Shown piece after piece: positions 6,813 to 9,303 of a DNA stretch of 9,303 nt (the stretch's first letter is position 1; each line of letters begins with the position of its first letter). Source of the DNA: JBBQWZ01 sp043788745 (GTDB taxonomy: Bacteria; Acidobacteriota; Terriglobia; Bryobacterales; Bryobacteraceae); NCBI GenBank assembly GCA_043788745.1, contig JAYVTO010000165.1:1-9303 (forward strand), read 5' to 3'. The notes under the pieces are model-generated. The model saw only the letters and a list, made by a program, of their open reading frames with translations, did no database searches and had not been told where the DNA came from. The position numbers were made by a program, and so were the translations under genes.

Positions 6813-7409
6813 CTATTTCGCGTTGCGCAAGTGCGCGAACAGCAGCGTCAGCGCCTTCGCGCGATGGCTGACTTCTGCTTTCCGCTCCGCCGGGGCTTCG
6901 CCGAAGGTCATCCCGAACGGTGGATAAAAGAACAACGAATCGTATCCGAAGCCGCCAGACCCGCGCCGCTTTTCCGTGATCTCGCCTTCGACCGTGCCGC
7001 GAAATGTGTTCACGAGTTCGGTGCGGCGAACCAGCGCAATCACACAGAGGTAACGTCCTGACCGGTCCGTGGAATGCCGCATCCGATGGAGCAAGAGCTG
7101 GTTGTTTTCTTCATCGGTTGCGTGCGGACCCGCGAAGCGAGCCGAGTACACTCCGGGTTCGCCACATAAATGATCCACTTCGAGTCCCGAATCCTCAGCC
7201 ATCAGGAAGGGACTGTCTGTATCATTGGGAACCAGCGGACCGTAATAGAGAGCCTTCAGAATCGCGTTCTCTTCGAACGTAACGCCGGACTCTTCGGGCG
7301 CTTCGACCGAACGCATGTTGGGCAAGGGTTCGATCTGAATGTCGGGCCCACTGGCTGCGCGAAACTCTCGGAGCTTACCGGGGTTGGTTGTCGCGCAATA
7401 AATAGTCAT
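6813..7409 (-). CDS. rdgB: XTP/dITP diphosphatase (non-canonical purine NTP pyrophosphatase)
   Basis: This 198-residue protein is of the RdgB/HAM1 family. It hydrolyses XTP, ITP and dITP to monophosphate and pyrophosphate, which keeps deaminated purines out of DNA and RNA. The length is normal. Visible motifs are TTNPGKLREF (7-16) for substrate binding, FEENAILKA (45-53) with the metal-binding acidic pair, EDSGL (72-76) with the catalytic Asp73, PGVYSARFAG (85-94), GGFGYDSLF (152-160) and SHRAKAL (181-187). It is the last gene of the minus-strand cluster, 71 nt after rph, a pairing seen in many bacteria. No clear Shine-Dalgarno precedes the ATG. It converges with the PLP-enzyme gene, whose stop codon is one base away. 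Confidence 0.95.
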   Translation of the reverse strand: MTIYCATTNPGKLREFRAASGPDIQIEPLPNMRSVEAPEESGVTFEENAILKALYYGPLVPNDTDSPFLMAEDSGLEVDHLCGEPGVYSARFAGPHATDEENNQLLLHRMRHSTDRSGRYLCVIALVRRTELVNTFRGTVEGEITEKRRGSGGFGYDSLFFYPPFGMTFGEAPAERKAEVSHRAKALTLLFAHLRNAK

Positions 7410-7480
7410 TGGCGTCGAGATGCAACAAAGGTTGTCGGCGATCTATTTTTTTGGAGCCTTGGGGGTAACTTTGCGTTGAC

Positions 7481-8200
7481 TTACGCTTTGTCGAGCGCCG
7501 CAGTCTGTGCCGCGATCAACTCGGCGATTCCTTTGCGCGCAAGCACCAGCATGGCCGCCAACTGCGCGTCGTCGAAGGGCGTGTGCTCGGCGGTCGCCTG
7601 CACCTCGACGAACTGCCCCGCGCCGGTGAGGACCACGTTCATATCGACATCGGCACGCGAGTCTTCCTGATAGCAGAGGTCAAGCATCGCCACGCCGCCG
7701 ACCAAGCCGACGCTCGTGGCGGCGACGCAGTCGCGAACCGGCCACTTCTTGAGCGTCCCGAATTTCTGCAGTTGCTTCAGAGCCCAGACCATCGCCACGT
7801 AGGCGCCGGTGATCGCCGCGGTTCGCGTGCCGCCATCTGCCTGCAGCACGTCGCAGTCGATGATCACGCTGCGCTCGCCAAGTTTCTCCCTGTCGATGAC
7901 GGCGCGTAGACTGCGGCCAATCAACCGCTGGATCTCGTGCGTCCGGCCCGACTGGCGGCCCTTCGTCACTTCGCGCGGCGTCCGCGTGGCGGTGGCGCGC
8001 GGCAGCATCGCGTACTCGGCGGTCACCCAACCCTTGCCGCTGTTGCGGAGAAAGCCGGGAACCGATTCCTCGATGGACGCCGCACAGAGGACGCGCGTGT
8101 TTCCCACCTCAATCAGCACTGATCCTTCGGCGGTCATCAGATATTCTGTTGTGATTTTCACCGGCCGGAGCTGGTCCGCCTGGCGTTGGTCGATTCGCAT
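7481..8200 (-). CDS. rph: Ribonuclease PH
   Basis: This 239-residue protein has the normal RNase PH length. The enzyme is a phosphate-dependent 3'-5' exoribonuclease that trims tRNA precursor 3' ends and is hexameric in characterised members. The family signatures are clear: KGWVTAEYAMLPRAT (56-70), GRQSGRTHEIQRLIGRSLR (81-99) with the phosphate-binding Arg86, DCDVLQADGGTRTAAITGA (115-133), and EDSRADVDMNVV (179-190) with the acidic catalytic residues Asp180 and Asp184. The ATG immediately follows the TAA of the small upstream membrane-protein gene with no base between, and no independent Shine-Dalgarno is visible. Translation probably depends on ribosomes finishing that gene. rdgB lies downstream. 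Confidence 0.96.
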   Translation of the reverse strand: MRIDQRQADQLRPVKITTEYLMTAEGSVLIEVGNTRVLCAASIEESVPGFLRNSGKGWVTAEYAMLPRATATRTPREVTKGRQSGRTHEIQRLIGRSLRAVIDREKLGERSVIIDCDVLQADGGTRTAAITGAYVAMVWALKQLQKFGTLKKWPVRDCVAATSVGLVGGVAMLDLCYQEDSRADVDMNVVLTGAGQFVEVQATAEHTPFDDAQLAAMLVLARKGIAELIAAQTAALDKA

Positions 8201-8338
8201 TTATTTGCCGGATTGCATGCCCAAGTAGAACAACAGAAAAATCATCCCAAATCCGATTACGAGGATGACGAGGCAAGGGGCGGCTGAGCGCACCGATTGT
8301 TTCTGACGCCGCGTGCCCGCAGCTTTGTACTTAGCCAT
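8201..8338 (-). CDS. 45-residue single-pass membrane protein upstream of rph
   Basis: This is a short open frame that common length cut-offs would miss. The protein starts MAKYKAAGTRRQKQSVRSAA, a strongly basic segment with nine Lys/Arg in 17 residues or fewer counted loosely. It is followed by PCLVILVIGFGMIFLLFYLG, a clear transmembrane helix, and a five-residue tail (MQSGK). By the positive-inside rule the N-terminus would be cytoplasmic. The ATG is 10 nt after the stop of the phosphoglucose-isomerase-like gene, and its TAA touches the rph ATG. Such tight packing, together with the sensible basic-plus-hydrophobic layout, argues that it is real. No strong Shine-Dalgarno is seen, only AAAAGA about 6 nt upstream, so it may be coupled to the gene before it. 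I do not recognise a named family. The function is unknown. Confidence 0.75.
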   Translation of the reverse strand: MAKYKAAGTRRQKQSVRSAAPCLVILVIGFGMIFLLFYLGMQSGK

Positions 8339-8348
8339 GCTGAATCTT

Positions 8349-9303
8349 TTAGTGTAAACGGGGAAGAGCCCGCGCTGCTTCGCGGAAGAACTCCTCGAGC
8401 GCGGCCAGCGACTTCTCCGAGAGGTCTTTCAAGTGGATCGCGACCACGTCGCGCCCGCGCTGTGCAAGCGCCTGTTCGGTCGCCAGGAACTGTGCGCGAT
8501 GGTAAGCACGGTCTTCCTCCGATCCGGCGCCGCCCTGGTCGGCTATGAGGATCGTACTAAAACAGCCGCCATGTCCGATCACCATTTCGTGATAGCTGTG
8601 GTTCATCGCCGGACCTTCGTACACATCCACGGCCTGCTTCCGCGTCTTGCGGAATACGAGCTCCGCGGCGCGTTCCAACACCGCCCGCACGGCCTTGCCC
8701 CGGGCGTCGTACCGCGTGTCGCCGAAGAATGTCAGTTCGCCATAGTTGGCCGAGGACCGCGCGACCATCGCGGCATAGGCGACCGGTGCGGACCCGGAAG
8801 GTAGTTCGAGATAATCGGCGCGCAAGGTAATCGCGTTCCGCCAGTTCACGCGGAGCGGGGTTCGCAGCGTCTTGTCCCACGCGTCGCCACCGTGGATGCG
8901 GCTGGTGATGGCCTTGTACAGTTCCACGGACGGCTGCGTGACGAAGTTCATCTGACGCAAATATCCGAGGCCGAAGACGGCGTAGTGGATGAATTGCATG
9001 TAGGCCGAAAGCGGCCCGGGCTCCAGTGTTAATACGGCAACCGGATATGCGGCCCGGCGCAGGGCTGCCGTCTTTTCACTTAAAGACTTGTCGGACTTCG
9101 GAGAGACGGCAAGAAATACGCGGTCTTGCTTCGGGTCCTTTGGCGTCCGGTAGTTGGTTAGGCGAGGCGTGGATTCCAGAACGATTTTGATCCCGATGTC
9201 TTCGCTCTTTCCAAGGCTCTCCTCAAAGTTCTGCTTTGTCCAGACACCCGCGCCAGACAATGTTTTGGGAAGCAGGAGCGTCACTTTGTCTCGCCCCGCG
9301 CGC
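8349..9303 (-). CDS. Phosphoglucose-isomerase-like protein, C-terminal part (5' end outside the window)
   Basis: 317 codons are visible. The frame stays open to the window edge, and the GTG at 9284 falls inside a conserved strand (GRDKVTLLLP), so the true start is almost certainly outside. The pattern follows the isomerase half of bifunctional transaldolase/phosphoglucose isomerases. Counting from that GTG, it has GRDKVTLLLP, then FEESLGKSE (20-28) matching AESTGKEG with the likely catalytic Glu22, DRVFLAV (54-60), PVAVLTLE (81-88), and FVTQPSVELYK (114-124) matching the FDQPNVEAAK segment. The C-terminal motif is divergent: GPAMNHSYHEMVIGHGG (224-240) stands where the fusion enzymes usually have a GPRFLHSTGQLHKGGP-like motif. 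It would interconvert glucose-6-phosphate and fructose-6-phosphate if active. The gene is first of the visible minus-strand cluster. Whether a transaldolase domain precedes it cannot be seen. Confidence 0.68.
   Translation of the reverse strand, partial: RAGRDKVTLLLPKTLSGAGVWTKQNFEESLGKSEDIGIKIVLESTPRLTNYRTPKDPKQDRVFLAVSPKSDKSLSEKTAALRRAAYPVAVLTLEPGPLSAYMQFIHYAVFGLGYLRQMNFVTQPSVELYKAITSRIHGGDAWDKTLRTPLRVNWRNAITLRADYLELPSGSAPVAYAAMVARSSANYGELTFFGDTRYDARGKAVRAVLERAAELVFRKTRKQAVDVYEGPAMNHSYHEMVIGHGGCFSTILIADQGGAGSEEDRAYHRAQFLATEQALAQRGRDVVAIHLKDLSEKSLAALEEFFREAARALPRLH

Noticed and set aside
7446..7452. Run of seven T on the plus strand between rph and rdgB, as a terminator
   Set aside because: The genes here are on the minus strand, where the run reads as A. 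No stable stem precedes it on the plus strand either.

Overview
The window looks like chromosomal DNA from an acidobacterium, most likely of the Solibacter/Bryobacter type. The main reasons are a secreted von Willebrand A protein of the 'acidobacterial VWFA-related' type (TIGR03436), a large secreted PD40/amidohydrolase fusion of a kind common in that phylum, and uniformly high-GC coding sequence. This assignment rests on protein family recognition only. No phage, insertion sequence, CRISPR array, tRNA or rRNA was seen. Coding density is high.

Layout from left to right. Positions 1-110 are non-coding, with a short direct repeat and hairpins. Positions 111-917 (minus) encode an S24 (LexA-type) self-cleaving peptidase whose N-terminus is a DUF3037-like domain instead of a DNA-binding domain. 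Positions 985-2058 (minus) encode the secreted VWA protein. Positions 2059-2232 are a divergent promoter region holding three 18-bp tandem repeats, a 7-7-7 inverted repeat and two candidate -10 elements, one of which would give a leaderless mRNA. Positions 2233-5571 (plus) encode a 1112-residue exported PD40 propeller plus amidohydrolase. After a 70-nt gap, 5642-6811 (plus) encode a kynureninase-like PLP enzyme, probably in the same transcript.

The right third is a minus-strand cluster that converges on the PLP enzyme with a single base between stop codons. In transcription order it holds the 3' part of a phosphoglucose-isomerase-like gene (9303-8349, entering from outside the window), a 45-residue single-pass membrane protein (8338-8201), rph encoding RNase PH (8200-7481), and rdgB encoding the XTP/dITP pyrophosphatase (7409-6813). 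The first three are packed with 10-nt and 0-nt spacings, which suggests one operon with translational coupling. rph and rdgB are a familiar bacterial pair in RNA 3'-end processing and nucleotide-pool cleaning.

The observations most worth following are the DUF3037-like/S24 fusion, which keeps a LexA-like Ala-Gly cleavage site and Ser/Lys dyad; the small membrane protein whose stop codon abuts the rph start; the repeat-bearing divergent promoter; and the altered active-site residues in the kynureninase-like and phosphoglucose-isomerase-like proteins.
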